64,000 nucleotides of DNA from Actinomycetota bacterium (GCA_030840805.1 JAVEDU010000035.1:1-64000), one strand, 5' to 3'; positions 38,044-48,586 are shown, numbered from the stretch's first letter. Program-made: numbers and translations. Notes: generated from the sequence alone by a model not told the origin.

Positions 38044-38241
38044 GAACCGTGACGGTAGCCGGGCCGGAGGGAGGCGCCCTGCCCGCCCCGGCTCGCCAGG
38101 TACGGGTCACGATCGCCCGCACGGGCGGCGCTCCCCTCGCCGCCGTCGTCGGAGGGCAACCGGAGACCGAGAGCTCGGTCCCGGCCGTGGGCACCGCGCC
38201 ACCCGAGAAGTGCCGGTTCCCCGCCTCGGTGGCCCACAGCA

Positions 38242-38459
38242 TCACCGCGGCGGCCAGGGCGACCCCCGCGACACCAGGCCCCGCCCGGCGAGGGTCTCCC
38301 CGAGCGCTTCGGTGGCCAGCCGGCCGGCGATCTCGCCGGCCGCGTGGCCGCCCATGCCGTCCGCGACGACGCAGATCCCGTCCCGGCGGGCGCGCAGTCC
38401 TCGTTGTGCAGGCGGGCGCCGCCGACGTCACCCGCGGATCCCGCCCGGAACGTCAGCAT
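38242..38459 (-). pseudogene. Remnant of a PP2C-family serine/threonine phosphatase
   Basis: The first 22 codons from ATG 38459 read MLTFRAGSAGDVGGARLHNED, a standard PP2C start (metal-binding NED). The next conserved block, DGICVVADGMGGHAAGEIAG, is present but in the next frame, so about one base has been lost near 38390-38400. That frame then stops at 38242, and the later motifs (GMGTT, GDSR, SDG) are missing. The intact family is about 240 residues or more. It lies between guaA and the Nudix gene. The flanking stretch 38460-38567 holds nothing else I recognise. Confidence 0.65.
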
Positions 38460-38567
38460 CGGGTCCGATCCGCAGCGGTGCCCATCCGTCCCCGGCCTTC
38501 CCGGCCGAGTGCCCTGCCTACGACGCCGGCGGGCGGCTCCGTGGCGGATTCGGCGAGGAAGCGGGGA

Positions 38568-40148
38568 TCACTCCCACTCGATGGTGCCCGGCGGCTTGCT
38601 CGTCACGTCCAGTACCACGCGGTTGACGTCCGGGACCTCGTTGGTGATCCGGGTGGAGATCTTCGCCAGCACGTCGTACGGCAGGCGCGTCCAGTCCGCG
38701 GTCATCGCGTCCTCGCTGGACACCGGCCGGAGCACGACGGGGTGCCCGTAGGTCCGGCCGTCGCCCTGGACGCCCACCGAGCGCACGTCGGCGAGCAGCA
38801 CGACCGGGCACTGCCAGATGTCGCGATCCAGCCCGGCGGCGCTGAGCTCCGCGCGCGCGATGGCGTCCGCCCTGCGCAGGAGCTCCAGGCGGTCGGCGGT
38901 CACCTCGCCGATGATCCGGATGCCCAGCCCGGGACCCGGGAACGGCTGGCGCCAGACGATCTCCCCCGGCAGTCCCAGCTCGAGGCCGACCTTGCGCACC
39001 TCGTCCTTGAACAGCGCCCGCAGCGGCTCGACGAGCGAGAACTGCAGGTCGTCGGGGAGCCCGCCCACGTTGTGGTGGCTCTTGATGTTCGCGGCGCCGG
39101 TGCCGCCGCCGGACTCGACGACGTCCGGGTACAGCGTGCCCTGGACCAGGAACTCGACGTCCTCGCCGTGCGCGCCGGCGTCGGCGACGACCTCGCGGGC
39201 CGCCGCCTCGAACACCCGGATGAACTCCCGGCCGATGGCCTTGCGCTTGGCCTCCGGGTCGGTGAGCCCGGCGAGCGCGTCGAGGAACCGCCTCTGCGCG
39301 TCGACGACCTTGAGCCGGACGCCGGTGGCCGCGACGAAGTCCTCCTCGACCTGCTCGGCCTCGCCGGCGCGCAGCAGGCCGTGGTCCACGAAGACGCAGG
39401 TGAGCTGGTCCCCGACCGCCCGCTGCACGAGGGCCGCCGCGACCGCGGAGTCGACGCCGCCGGACAGCCCGCAGATCACCCGCTTGTCGCCGATCTGCGC
39501 GCGGATCAGCTCGACCTGCTCCTCCACGATGTTCGCGGTCGTCCATTCCGGACGACAGCCCGCGATCTCGTACAGGAAGTGCTCCAGCACCGCCTGACCG
39601 TGCTCGCTGTGCAGCACCTCGGGGTGGAACTGGACGCCGGCGAGGCCGCGCTCCGGCGCCTCGAACGCGGCGACGGGCGCGCCCGCGGTGGTCGCCACCA
39701 CGGCGAACCCCGCCGGGGCCGCGGACACCGCGTCGCCGTGGCTCATCCACACCGACTGCTCGGCCGGCAGGCCGTGGAACAGCGTCGTGTCGCCCGGCGT
39801 CACCTCGAGCACGGTGCGCCCGAACTCCCGCTGCCCCGTGTGCGCCACGGTGCCGCCGAGCGCGGCAGCCATGGCCTGGAAGCCGTAGCAGATGCCGAAC
39901 ACCGGGGTGCCACCGTCGAACAGCGCCGGGTCCACCTGCGGCGCGCCCTCGGCGTACACGCTGGACGGTCCGCCGGACAGGATCACGGCGGCCGGGTTCT
40001 TCGCGAGCATCTCGGCGACGGGCATGGTGTGCGGGACGACCTCGCTGTACACCCGCGCTTCCCGGACCCGCCGGGCGATGAGTTGCGCGTACTGGGCGCC
40101 GAAGTCGACGACGAGGACGGGGCGGGCGTCGGGCGCGGTGGAGGTCAC
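38568..40148 (-). CDS. guaA: GMP synthase (glutamine-hydrolysing)
   Basis: A 526-residue enzyme that aminates XMP to GMP. A class I glutamine amidotransferase domain (10-200) has catalytic C87 in FGICYGFQ and the His-Glu pair in GVQFHPEV. The ATP-pyrophosphatase domain has the PP-loop [10 protein letters not shown] near 228. The dimerisation domain ends in the conserved [13 protein letters not shown] 40148. Together with guaB and guaB3 upstream it forms a GMP-synthesis cluster. Confidence 0.97.
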   Translation of the reverse strand: MTSTAPDARPVLVVDFGAQYAQLIARRVREARVYSEVVPHTMPVAEMLAKNPAAVILSGGPSSVYAEGAPQVDPALFDGGTPVFGICYGFQAMAAALGGTVAHTGQREFGRTVLEVTPGDTTLFHGLPAEQSVWMSHGDAVSAAPAGFAVVATTAGAPVAAFEAPERGLAGVQFHPEVLHSEHGQAVLEHFLYEIAGCRPEWTTANIVEEQVELIRAQIGDKRVICGLSGGVDSAVAAALVQRAVGDQLTCVFVDHGLLRAGEAEQVEEDFVAATGVRLKVVDAQRRFLDALAGLTDPEAKRKAIGREFIRVFEAAAREVVADAGAHGEDVEFLVQGTLYPDVVESGGGTGAANIKSHHNVGGLPDDLQFSLVEPLRALFKDEVRKVGLELGLPGEIVWRQPFPGPGLGIRIIGEVTADRLELLRRADAIARAELSAAGLDRDIWQCPVVLLADVRSVGVQGDGRTYGHPVVLRPVSSEDAMTADWTRLPYDVLAKISTRITNEVPDVNRVVLDVTSKPPGTIEWE

Positions 40149-40223
40149 GGCCCGATTCTATTCGTCACCGGGACAGCACTCCGACGCGGTGACCCTCGGC
40201 GCCCCCACCCTGCGGATCGAGGC

Positions 40224-40508
40224 TCAGTCGGTCACCGTGACCCCGCGCCAGAACGCCACGCGGCCGGCGATCTCGGCCGCGGCGTCCTTCGGCTCCGGGT
40301 AGTACCAGGCGGCGTCCGGGTTGACCTCGCCGTCCACGGCCAGGGAGTAGTACCTGGCCGTGCCCTTCCACGGGCACATCGTGGTGCGATCCGACGGCCG
40401 GAGGTACTCCGACCGGACCGCGTCCGGCGGGAAGTAGTGGTTCCCCTCCACCATCACGATGTCGTCGCTCGCCGCGATGACGGTGTCGTTCCAGGTTGCC
40501 TCGGCCAT
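40224..40508 (-). CDS. DUF427 domain-containing protein
   Basis: A 94-residue protein with the DUF427 pattern: NDTVIAAS, VEGNHYFPPD, CPWKGTARYY and a C-terminal VAFWRGVTV. The family is a small beta-barrel of unknown function, often with a conserved Cys-Pro-Trp-Lys segment as here. ATG 40508 is used. It sits between guaB3 (9 bases upstream) and guaA (75 bases downstream) on the same strand. Confidence 0.88.
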   Translation of the reverse strand: MAEATWNDTVIAASDDIVMVEGNHYFPPDAVRSEYLRPSDRTTMCPWKGTARYYSLAVDGEVNPDAAWYYPEPKDAAAEIAGRVAFWRGVTVTD

Positions 40509-40517
40509 GCCCCGAAC

Positions 40518-41636
40518 CTAGCGGTCGACGACGAGCTCCACCTTCTGGAACTCCTTGAGGTCGCGGTACCCCGTCTTCGCCATGACCCGCTTGAGCGCAC
40601 CGAACAGGTTCATCCGGCCGCTCGGGCTGTCCGCCGGGCCGGTGAGCACCTCGGCGAGCGTCCCGAACGGGTAGTCGTCCGGCGCGTCGCCGACCGCACC
40701 CCGGGGCAGCTTCGGGTGCGACGCGACGGTGTCCCACCAGACGCCCTGCGCGGGCGACCCGGCGGCGACCCGCAGCGGCTCGCCCAGCATCACGGCGTCC
40801 GCGCCGCAGGCGATGGCCTTGGCGATGTCCCCGCTGGTGCCGATGTCCCCGTTCGCGAGCACATGGACGTACCGGCCGCCGGTCTCGTCGAGGTAGTCGC
40901 GCCGCGCCTCGGCGGCGTCGGAGATCGCGGTCGCCATCGGCACCCGGATGCCGAGCACCTCGTCCGAGGTGGAGCACCAGTCCGCGCCGGTGCCGACGAT
41001 CACGCCGGCCGCGCCGGTCCGCATCAGGTGAAGCGCGGTCTTGTAGTCCGCGGCGCCGCCGACGATCACCGGGACGTCGAGGTCCGCGATGAACTCCTTG
41101 AGGTTCAGCGGTACGTCCACAGTGGACACGTGCTCGGCCGACACGATGGTCCCCTGGATCACCAGCAGGTCCACCCCGGCCGCGAGCACGGTGGGCGCCA
41201 GGTCGAGGGTGTGCTGCGGGGAGATCCGCACCGCGGTGGTGACTCCGGCGTCGCGGATCTCCTTGATACGCCGGGCGATCAGCTCCGGCTTCACCGGCTC
41301 GGCGTACACCTGCTGGAGGTGCGCGGTGACGCCCTCCTCGCGGGTCACGATCTGCTCGTACACCGACGTCGGGTCCTCGTACCGCGCCCACAGGCCCTCG
41401 GCGTTCAGCACGCCGAGCCCGCCGAGCCGGCCCACCTCGATCACCGTGGTCGGGCTCATCGTCGCGTCCGACGGCTGCGCGACGAACGGCAGCTCGAACC
41501 GGAACGCGTCGATCTGCCACGCCGTCGACACCTCGTCGACGTCCCGGGTGCGGCGCGACGGGACGATCGCCACATCGTCGAGATGGTGGGCACGCTGGGC
41601 GGTCTTGCCCATGCCGATCTGCACGATGTCACGCAC
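40518..41636 (-). CDS. guaB3: GuaB3 family IMP dehydrogenase-related protein
   Basis: A 372-residue TIM-barrel protein typical of actinobacteria, related to IMP dehydrogenase but without CBS domains. The N-terminus MRDIVQIGMGKTAQRAHHLDD and the phosphate-binding GAAGVIVGTG are diagnostic. The catalytic Cys position reads WCSTSDE near residue 236. Recent work links GuaB3 enzymes to GMP reductase activity in some bacteria; the role here is not proven. It lies 30 bases downstream of guaB. Confidence 0.9.
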   Translation of the reverse strand: MRDIVQIGMGKTAQRAHHLDDVAIVPSRRTRDVDEVSTAWQIDAFRFELPFVAQPSDATMSPTTVIEVGRLGGLGVLNAEGLWARYEDPTSVYEQIVTREEGVTAHLQQVYAEPVKPELIARRIKEIRDAGVTTAVRISPQHTLDLAPTVLAAGVDLLVIQGTIVSAEHVSTVDVPLNLKEFIADLDVPVIVGGAADYKTALHLMRTGAAGVIVGTGADWCSTSDEVLGIRVPMATAISDAAEARRDYLDETGGRYVHVLANGDIGTSGDIAKAIACGADAVMLGEPLRVAAGSPAQGVWWDTVASHPKLPRGAVGDAPDDYPFGTLAEVLTGPADSPSGRMNLFGALKRVMAKTGYRDLKEFQKVELVVDR

Positions 41637-41666
41637 TGGGGAGCTCGATTCTGCTCGGGAGAGCGG

Positions 41667-43265
<1,599 letters not shown>

Positions 43266-43309
43266 TCAACCTCCCCGGCACACGGCGTACAGGTGCGCCC
43301 CGGGCGGGA

Positions 43310-43315
43310 TACGGT
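43310..43315 (+). promoter_or_regulatory. -10 element for a leaderless DUF5319 transcript
   Basis: TACGGT ends six bases before GTG 43322 with no ribosome site, matching the leaderless pattern seen at 18889 and 29809. Confidence 0.45.
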
Positions 43316-43321
43316 ATCGGT

Positions 43322-43747
43322 GTGCACGACGAGCCCATGGACCCGTTCGCCGGGGACCCCTCCGACCCGGCGTCCGCCCTCGAGGATTCCGACGACGCCG
43401 CGCCCGCGGAGCCGCTGACCCAGGCGGAGCGGCAGGACGTCGTCGACGACCTCGCCGACCTGGAGGTCTACGAGGCGCTGCTCGCCCCTCGTGGCGTGCG
43501 GGGCCTCGTCGTCGACTGCGACGACTGCCGCGTGTCCCACTACTTCGGCTGGGATCTGCTGCGGGCGAACCTGCGGCATCTCGTCGAGGTCGGCGAGAGC
43601 CGGATACACGAGCCGGCGTTCGACCCGGACCCCGCGGACTACGTCACCTGGGAGTACGCGCGGGGCTATGTGGACGGCATCCAGGACGCCGTCGACGAGG
43701 GCGACCTGCCGCCGTTCGAGGACGACCCGGAGTCCGACGGCCGCTGA
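43322..43747 (+). CDS. DUF5319 family protein
   Basis: A 141-residue acidic cytoplasmic protein with a conserved CxxC (VVDCDDCRVSHYFGWDLL) near residues 69-72, followed by ANLRHLVE. It is an actinobacteria-specific family usually found between sigD and guaB, as here. Function is unknown; the CxxC could bind metal or act in redox chemistry. Confidence 0.85.
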   Translation: MHDEPMDPFAGDPSDPASALEDSDDAAPAEPLTQAERQDVVDDLADLEVYEALLAPRGVRGLVVDCDDCRVSHYFGWDLLRANLRHLVEVGESRIHEPAFDPDPADYVTWEYARGYVDGIQDAVDEGDLPPFEDDPESDGR

Positions 43748-43752
43748 GCCAC

Positions 43753-43822
43753 GGCTCTGGACCAGGCGCTCTGGCCCAGGCGCTCTGGACCAGGCGCTCT
43801 GGCCCAGGGGCTCTGGACTAGG
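43753..43822. repeat. Five 14-base tandem repeats
   Basis: Five head-to-tail copies of a unit close to CGCTCTGGACCAGG fill the gap between the convergent DUF5319 and rsdA genes. Units alternate CTGGACCAGG and CTGGCCCAGG; each contains the near-palindrome CTGG-N-CCAG. The last unit (43809-43822) contains the stop codon of rsdA. It could form alternative hairpins in either transcript. Confidence 0.9.
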
Positions 43823-44651
43823 GCCGCGCGCTCGGCGTCAGCAGCAGGTGCAGCAGCGCCTTGGCCCCGTCCGACATCCCCGGCTGGGCGGCCGGCGACG
43901 CGGTCGGACGCGGTGACGCGGTCTTGCGCGGCGCGGCCGTGTTCCGCGGCTGCGGGTCGCGGCTCGGCTCCCTGGAGGGCGACGGCGCGGTCTTGCTCGG
44001 TGTCGGCTCGGACGTGGCCGGATCCGACGGGGCCGGGGTCGGCTGTCCGCTCGTCGTCGGACTCGCCGACGGCGTACCGCTCGGGCTGGGCTCCGGGCTC
44101 GCCGACGGCTCCCCGCCGCCCGGCGACTGCAGCCGCAGGCGCAGTCGGGCGGCCTCGTCGCGGAGCTGTGCCCCGCCGTCGTCCTGCCGGACCCGCACGG
44201 TGTCCTGCTCGGCCTCGGCGAGGTATCGCTCGGCCGCGTCGCGACGATCCTGTTCCGCCGCCGCGGAGGCGCGGTCCAGCGAGTTGCGCGCGTGGAACGC
44301 CGCCTCGCGGGACGGCACCCGGTCCGCGGCGACCACGCGGGTGATCGGCCACAGCGCGCTGTCCGGGCCGGCCTGGGTCGCGGCGGCCGCCACCCCGCCG
44401 AGGGAGAGCAGCCCGATCGCGGACGCGACGGCACCCGTCGCAACGCCCCGGCCCACCCGGCCGCGGAGCCGCGCGACGGCCCCGTGACGGAAACCGGCCG
44501 GGAACGGCTCGGCCTCCACCTCGCACCGCCACTCGTAGAGCGCGAGCGCGATCGGGTCGTCGGCCGGGCGCTCCCCCGCGCCGAGCGAGTCCAGCAGCGC
44601 GTCGTCGCGGGCAATCGCGTCCAGCCGGACCTCCCGGCGGGCCGGCCTCAT
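43818..44651 (-). CDS. rsdA: Anti-sigma-D factor RsdA-like membrane protein
   Basis: A 277-residue protein. The N-terminal 45 residues match the SigD-binding segment of RsdA ([27 protein letters not shown], residues 17-43). A single membrane helix follows at about 70-92, then an extracytoplasmic Glu/Arg-rich coiled region (110-165) and a long Ser/Pro/Thr tail. It should hold SigD at the membrane until regulated proteolysis. The start overlaps the sigD stop (ATGA). The stop codon lies within a 14-base tandem repeat. Confidence 0.82.
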   Translation of the reverse strand: MRPARREVRLDAIARDDALLDSLGAGERPADDPIALALYEWRCEVEAEPFPAGFRHGAVARLRGRVGRGVATGAVASAIGLLSLGGVAAAATQAGPDSALWPITRVVAADRVPSREAAFHARNSLDRASAAAEQDRRDAAERYLAEAEQDTVRVRQDDGGAQLRDEAARLRLRLQSPGGGEPSASPEPSPSGTPSASPTTSGQPTPAPSDPATSEPTPSKTAPSPSREPSRDPQPRNTAAPRKTASPRPTASPAAQPGMSDGAKALLHLLLTPSARP

Positions 44652-45244
44652 GCCGACACCTCGCCGAGCCGGCCGGGGCCGATGAGGTCACGGAGACGGG
44701 CCAGCGCACGGTGCTGCGTGACGCGTACCGCCCCGGCGGTCATGCCCAGCGACTGTCCGGTCTCCTCGGCGGTGAGCCCGACGGCCACCCGGAGCACCAG
44801 CACCTCGCGGTGCGCGGTCGGCAGGGTGCCGAGCAGGTCCTGCATCTGCCGGGACGTCTCGGACGCGAGCGCGGCCAACTCCGGCCCGCGTCCCGGGTCC
44901 TCCACGTCGGGCAGCACCTCGACCGGCCGGCTGAGGTCCCGGACGGCACCCCGGTGCGCATCGGTGACCTTGTGCGCGGCGATGCCGAACACGAACGCGC
45001 TGAACGGGCGGCCGAGATCGCGGTAGCGGGGCAGGGCGGACAGGACCGCCAGGCAGACCTCCTGCGCGACGTCGTCCGCGGACGTGTACGAACCCCCGCC
45101 GGAACGGCCCAGCCGGGCTCGGCAGTACCGCACCACCATCGGACGCACCCTCGCCAGCAGCTGCTCGATCGCGCGGGGTTCGTCGTCGGCGGCACGGGCG
45201 GCGAGCGAGTTCAGCTCACCCTCCGGTGCATTCTTCGCCGGCAC
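44648..45244 (-). CDS. sigD: RNA polymerase sigma factor SigD-like (ECF family)
   Basis: A 198-residue ECF sigma factor. Region 2 spans about 25-95 ([33 protein letters not shown]) and region 4 about 138-190 ([34 protein letters not shown]). I chose GTG 45244, preceded by GGAGG; the frame is open to 45310. Paired with rsdA and located next to guaB/DUF5319, as for SigD in other actinobacteria. The stretch between this gene and the BldM-like gene contains a small GGGGG/CCCCC hairpin (45301-45316). Confidence 0.92.
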   Translation of the reverse strand: MPAKNAPEGELNSLAARAADDEPRAIEQLLARVRPMVVRYCRARLGRSGGGSYTSADDVAQEVCLAVLSALPRYRDLGRPFSAFVFGIAAHKVTDAHRGAVRDLSRPVEVLPDVEDPGRGPELAALASETSRQMQDLLGTLPTAHREVLVLRVAVGLTAEETGQSLGMTAGAVRVTQHRALARLRDLIGPGRLGEVSA

Positions 45245-45338
45245 GCGGCCTCCAGTCGGTCCTCGAGTACGGGATCGACGGTAACGGGGTGGCGCACCGC
45301 GGGGGCACACACCCCCTAGGAGTCACTCCTTGTGACGG

Positions 45339-45944
45339 TCAGGACACCAGTCCGCGGCGGAAGCCGGAGGCCACCGCGTGGGCGCGGTCGTTGACCCCGA
45401 GCTTGCGGAACAGCCGCCTCGCGTGCGTCTTCACGGTGTCCTCGGACAGGTACAGCTCGCGTCCGATCTCGCCGTTGCTCTTGCCCTCGCACATGCCGCG
45501 GAGCACCTGCATCTCGCGCTCGGTGAGGGCGATGCGGCGACGGGCCTCGGCGTCGCCGGGGTTCCCGGCGCCCGGCAGCTCGCCGGTCAGGGCGTGCGCG
45601 AGCGCGATCGCGAGGTCCTCGCGGGACAGGTCGGCGCGGAGGAAGCCACGGGCACCGGCGACCATCGCGGCGGTGACCACGGCGGGGTCGTCGTCGACCC
45701 CCACCACGAGGACCGCGGCACCGGGGTCCCGGCCGACGAGCAGCCGGGTGGTCTGGACGCCGTCGGGGTCGGTCAGCGCCGCGTCGACCAGGACGAGGTC
45801 GGCGGGCGTCGACGCGTAGCGGGCGAGCGCCTCACGGCCGCTCGCCGCGGTGCCGACGGACGTCACCCCGGCGATGCCGGTGGCGCACAGCGCGAGGCGC
45901 TGTCGCACGACAGGTGATGCGATGCAGATCAGCACGGACGGCAC
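45339..45944 (-). CDS. bldM: BldM-like orphan response regulator
   Basis: A 201-residue NarL-type regulator. The C-terminal LuxR domain (LTEREMQVLRGMCEGKSNGE, LYLSEDTVKTHARRLFRKLG, DRAHAVASGFRRGLVS) closely resembles BldM, and position beside sigD agrees. The receiver is atypical: the acidic-pair position reads ICIASPVV, although D54 (VLVDAAL) remains, and the usual Lys is Arg (FLRADLS). It probably works without phosphorylation, perhaps in heterodimers. In Streptomyces BldM controls development; the role here is inferred. Confidence 0.78.
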   Translation of the reverse strand: MPSVLICIASPVVRQRLALCATGIAGVTSVGTAASGREALARYASTPADLVLVDAALTDPDGVQTTRLLVGRDPGAAVLVVGVDDDPAVVTAAMVAGARGFLRADLSREDLAIALAHALTGELPGAGNPGDAEARRRIALTEREMQVLRGMCEGKSNGEIGRELYLSEDTVKTHARRLFRKLGVNDRAHAVASGFRRGLVS

Positions 45945-46055
45945 GCCGGACCTCCCTCATTCTGTGACGCCGACCGTGTTGTTCTCGGCAGGGAAGGAGA
46001 CGTACTGGACCCCTGGGTCATGACGAGTTCGCGTGACGTGGGTCTGCGCGGTCGC

Positions 46056-47012
46056 TCAGCGGAGGCCGAGCGCGGCCAGATCGGGCCGGGCCAGCCAGGC
46101 CTCCCGGTCCGCCGGCGGCAGCCCCTCGGCGATCCCGCTCACGGCGGCGCGCGCCGCCCGCAGGCTCGCGGCGGCCCCGTCCGGGTCCGTGGGGGCCACC
46201 AGCGCGCCCAGCAGGGCCCGCGCCACCCACAGCAGCGGCAGCGCGCCCAGTCCCTCGGCGAGGGCCACCGACCGCCGCAGCGCATCGGCCGCCTCGTCCG
46301 CGCGCCCGCCGGTGGCCCGGAGCTCGCCGATCAGGGACGCGCCGAGGAACAGCAGGCTCTTCGCGACGTGCCGCGGGGCCTGGGCCGTCTCGCTCGTCGT
46401 CACCGCCCGCCGCGCCGTGGCCGCGGCCGTGGCCGGGTCGCCGTCGAGGAGGGCGACCTCGGTCGTCACCCAGTCGAGCCGCACGCGGTGCCGCCACGAG
46501 GCGGCGGGGACCACCGCGGCGGCCTCCTCGAGGAGCCGGGGCGCGTCCGCGGTGCGGCGCAGCCCGACGGCGTCGGCGGCGAGGCCCAGCCGGGCGTCGA
46601 ACCGCGCCTCGGCACCGAGCTCGCCCCGGGCCGCCTGGGCCGCGTGACGCAGCGCGCGCCGGTCGAGCTCCTCGGCGTCGGCGTGCCGGCCAAGCTGGCG
46701 GTAGATGCTCGCCGCGGTCGAGGCGGCGAGGGACGCGACGTGCGGGACCCGGTCGACCGGGATCGCCGGGCCGCCGGCGGGGGCCAGCAGGTCCAGCGCG
46801 GCGCCGTACCGGCCGAGCGCACCGAGCGCGACGCCGGAGAGCCACAGCGCCCTGGCACCGTCCTCGGTGGACGGATCGGCCGCGGCGGCGCGCAGGTCGT
46901 CGAGGGCGTCGGCCGGGGCCCGGTGGAAGAGGACGTGCTCACCCCTCCGTACGAGCCCGGCCAACGACGTCAGAGACCTACCCGGACTGTCCACACCGGA
47001 CACACTAGACAC
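46056..47012 (-). CDS. TPR-like helical repeat protein, function unknown
   Basis: A 318-residue Ala/Leu/Arg-rich protein made of paired helices that look like degenerate tetratricopeptide repeats (for example ALWLSGVALGALGRYGAALD, ASIYRQLGRHADAEELDRRA). No catalytic motif, signal peptide or membrane segment is visible. It lies between two regulator genes on the same strand. The start is uncertain: GTG 47012 opens the frame, and other GTG codons follow within a few residues. Confidence 0.6.
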   Translation of the reverse strand: MSSVSGVDSPGRSLTSLAGLVRRGEHVLFHRAPADALDDLRAAAADPSTEDGARALWLSGVALGALGRYGAALDLLAPAGGPAIPVDRVPHVASLAASTAASIYRQLGRHADAEELDRRALRHAAQAARGELGAEARFDARLGLAADAVGLRRTADAPRLLEEAAAVVPAASWRHRVRLDWVTTEVALLDGDPATAAATARRAVTTSETAQAPRHVAKSLLFLGASLIGELRATGGRADEAADALRRSVALAEGLGALPLLWVARALLGALVAPTDPDGAAASLRAARAAVSGIAEGLPPADREAWLARPDLAALGLR

Positions 47013-47021
47013 CCGGGAAGG

Positions 47022-47993
47022 TCAGGGTGCGGCGGCGCGCGACAGCAGCCGCACGGCGTCGGTCAGCGAGCTGGCGTGCCGCACCCGGGCCGGCAGCGCG
47101 TCGGTGTCCCAGCCCGGTCCGGCGGTGAGCACGCTGACCGGCGGGCGCGTCACCGGAAGCGACTCCAGGGCGGTGACGTCCGCGGTGGCCGGCACCTGGG
47201 ACCACACCAGCACCGCACAGGGACCGGTACGCCGGATCGCGGCGGCCAGCGCACCGGCCGGGGTGGCCGGGCCGAGCTGGCGGGCGCCCGCGCCGTGCTC
47301 GGCCAGCGCCGCCGCGAGCGCGGAGAGCGGGAGGTGGTGCAGCTCGTTCGGCGCGGAGGCGAGGAGCAGCGGCCGGCCGTGCGACGGCTCGGAGGCGCGG
47401 ACGGCGTACTGCCGGAAGACCGCGTCCACGGCGTACGAGACGAGGTGCTCGACCTCGATGCCCTCGCCGGTGGACTCCCAGCGCCGGCCGATGGCGGTCA
47501 GGACGGGCCGGACCAGCTCGTCCCAGGTCTGGATCGCACCGTGCTCGGCCATCGAATGCTCGACCAGGCGCGCGACGCCGATCGAGTCGAGGGCCATCGC
47601 CGCGGCGGCGAGGCCGCGCTGGCCGGGGTGCCCGCCGGGGAGCGCGATGACCCGCCCGCCGGGACCACCGGGCCCCGCCCGCCGGACAGCGGCCGGGGGC
47701 TCGTCCACGTCGAGCTGCGCGGTCAGCACGGCGCGCGCGGCGTCGGCGGCCGGCATCCCGGAGAGCGTCAGGCGGCGCATCGCCTGGAGCCGCTGCAGGT
47801 CGAAATCGTTGTACCGCCGGTGCGTGCCGGTCACGTGCTCGCTCGGGCCCAGCCCGTACCGCCGGGCCCAGGTCCGCAGCGTGGCGGGGGCGACGCCGAG
47901 CCGCCGGGCCACCGCCGCGACCGTCAGCACCAGGTCGGTACTGACGTCGGCGCGATCGGTGTTGTCCACACCGCTCGACATGTCGGCGGTCAC
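47022..47993 (-). CDS. MerR-type regulator with B12-binding-like C-terminal domain
   Basis: A 323-residue protein. The N-terminal MerR helix-turn-helix reads TVAAVARRLGVAPATLRTWA and RRYNDFDLQRLQAMRRL. The middle has a helical bundle with W-x9-EHLVSYAVDAV, the pattern of the cap of cobalamin-binding regulators (CarH type). The final about 110 residues resemble a B12-binding Rossmann fold but I do not see the DxHxxG motif, so cofactor binding is doubtful. GTG 47993 is a compromise; ATG 47981 is possible, and the frame is open to 48047. It is divergent from whiB. Confidence 0.75.
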   Translation of the reverse strand: MTADMSSGVDNTDRADVSTDLVLTVAAVARRLGVAPATLRTWARRYGLGPSEHVTGTHRRYNDFDLQRLQAMRRLTLSGMPAADAARAVLTAQLDVDEPPAAVRRAGPGGPGGRVIALPGGHPGQRGLAAAAMALDSIGVARLVEHSMAEHGAIQTWDELVRPVLTAIGRRWESTGEGIEVEHLVSYAVDAVFRQYAVRASEPSHGRPLLLASAPNELHHLPLSALAAALAEHGAGARQLGPATPAGALAAAIRRTGPCAVLVWSQVPATADVTALESLPVTRPPVSVLTAGPGWDTDALPARVRHASSLTDAVRLLSRAAAP

Positions 47994-48028
47994 GCGCCCA
48001 TGATGGGTCCCGACACGCTGGCGAAGCA

Positions 48029-48063
48029 ACTTGAACAATTTCCGCAACGAATCACTTGAACAA
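48029..48063. repeat. Direct repeat ACTTGAACAA in the MerR/whiB intergenic region
   Basis: ACTTGAACAA occurs exactly at 48029-48038 and 48054-48063, 25 bases apart, in the divergent control region. The second copy contains the -35 hexamer of the whiB promoter, so this is a candidate operator. Confidence 0.6.
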
Positions 48064-48085
48064 CCTGTGGCGCGCTTGCTAGCGT
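48056..48085 (+). promoter_or_regulatory. Promoter of the WhiB-family gene
   Basis: TTGAAC (48056-48061) and TAGCGT (48080-48085) with an 18-base spacer fit the housekeeping sigma consensus of high-GC actinomycetes. It lies 96 bases before the whiB-like ATG. Confidence 0.55.
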
Positions 48086-48180
48086 TCTCCCTGTGCCCAC
48101 ACCGTGGTCACAGGAGAGAGCCGAAGCCTCTGACGACCACCGGTCGCACCAGGGCCGGCGAGTCAGAGGAGGACGACGAG

Positions 48181-48480
48181 ATGGCCGACGTGCGACGCCT
48201 TCCCGGACCGAACGCGGATCTCTGGGACTGGCAGCTCCTGGGCAGGTGCCGTGGAGTCGACAGTTCACTGTTCTTCCACCCCGAGGGTGAGCGCGGCCCG
48301 TCCCGCGCCCGGCGGGAGGCCGAGGCCAAGGCCATCTGCGCCACCTGCCCGGTGATCAAGCAGTGCGCCGCGCACGCCCTCGAGGTCCGGGAGCCCTACG
48401 GCGTGTGGGGCGGGCTCTCCGAGGGTGAGCGCGAGCAGCTCATCTCCACCGGACGTACCCGCATCGTGGCGATGGGCTGA
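48181..48480 (+). CDS. WhiB-family iron-sulfur transcriptional regulator
   Basis: A 99-residue Wbl protein. The four Fe-S cluster cysteines are C23, C53, C56 and C62 (AICATCPVIKQC), followed by the conserved turn GVWGG at 74-78 and a short basic tail. It should bind sigma factor region 4 and DNA. Gene context (bldM/sigD side) matches a Streptomyces Wbl gene, but I do not assign a specific wbl letter. ATG 48181 follows GAGGAGGAC. A very strong terminator follows. Confidence 0.92.
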   Translation: MADVRRLPGPNADLWDWQLLGRCRGVDSSLFFHPEGERGPSRARREAEAKAICATCPVIKQCAAHALEVREPYGVWGGLSEGEREQLISTGRTRIVAMG

Positions 48481-48494
48481 GGCGTACCGCCTCG

Positions 48495-48566
48495 GCAGTA
48501 CCCGGTAACACGTACAGGCCCGGTCCCCTCGCGGGGACCGGGCCTGTACGTGTTACCGGGTACTGC
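48495..48566. terminator. 34-bp perfect hairpin, bidirectional terminator of whiB and groEL
   Basis: Arms 48495-48528 and 48533-48566 are perfectly complementary over 34 bases around a TCGC loop. It begins 14 bases after the whiB stop and ends 20 bases before the groEL stop on the other strand, so it can terminate both convergent transcripts. The sequence begins GCAGTACCCGGTAACACG. TACTGC recurs once more at 48581. Confidence 0.92.
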
Positions 48567-48586
48567 GTACCGCCCCGGAGTACTGC

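Noticed and set aside
38044-38241. Rest of the PP2C gene in other frames
   Set aside because: Fragments such as LWATEAGNRHF hint at degenerate homology but no PP2C motif is clear enough to call.
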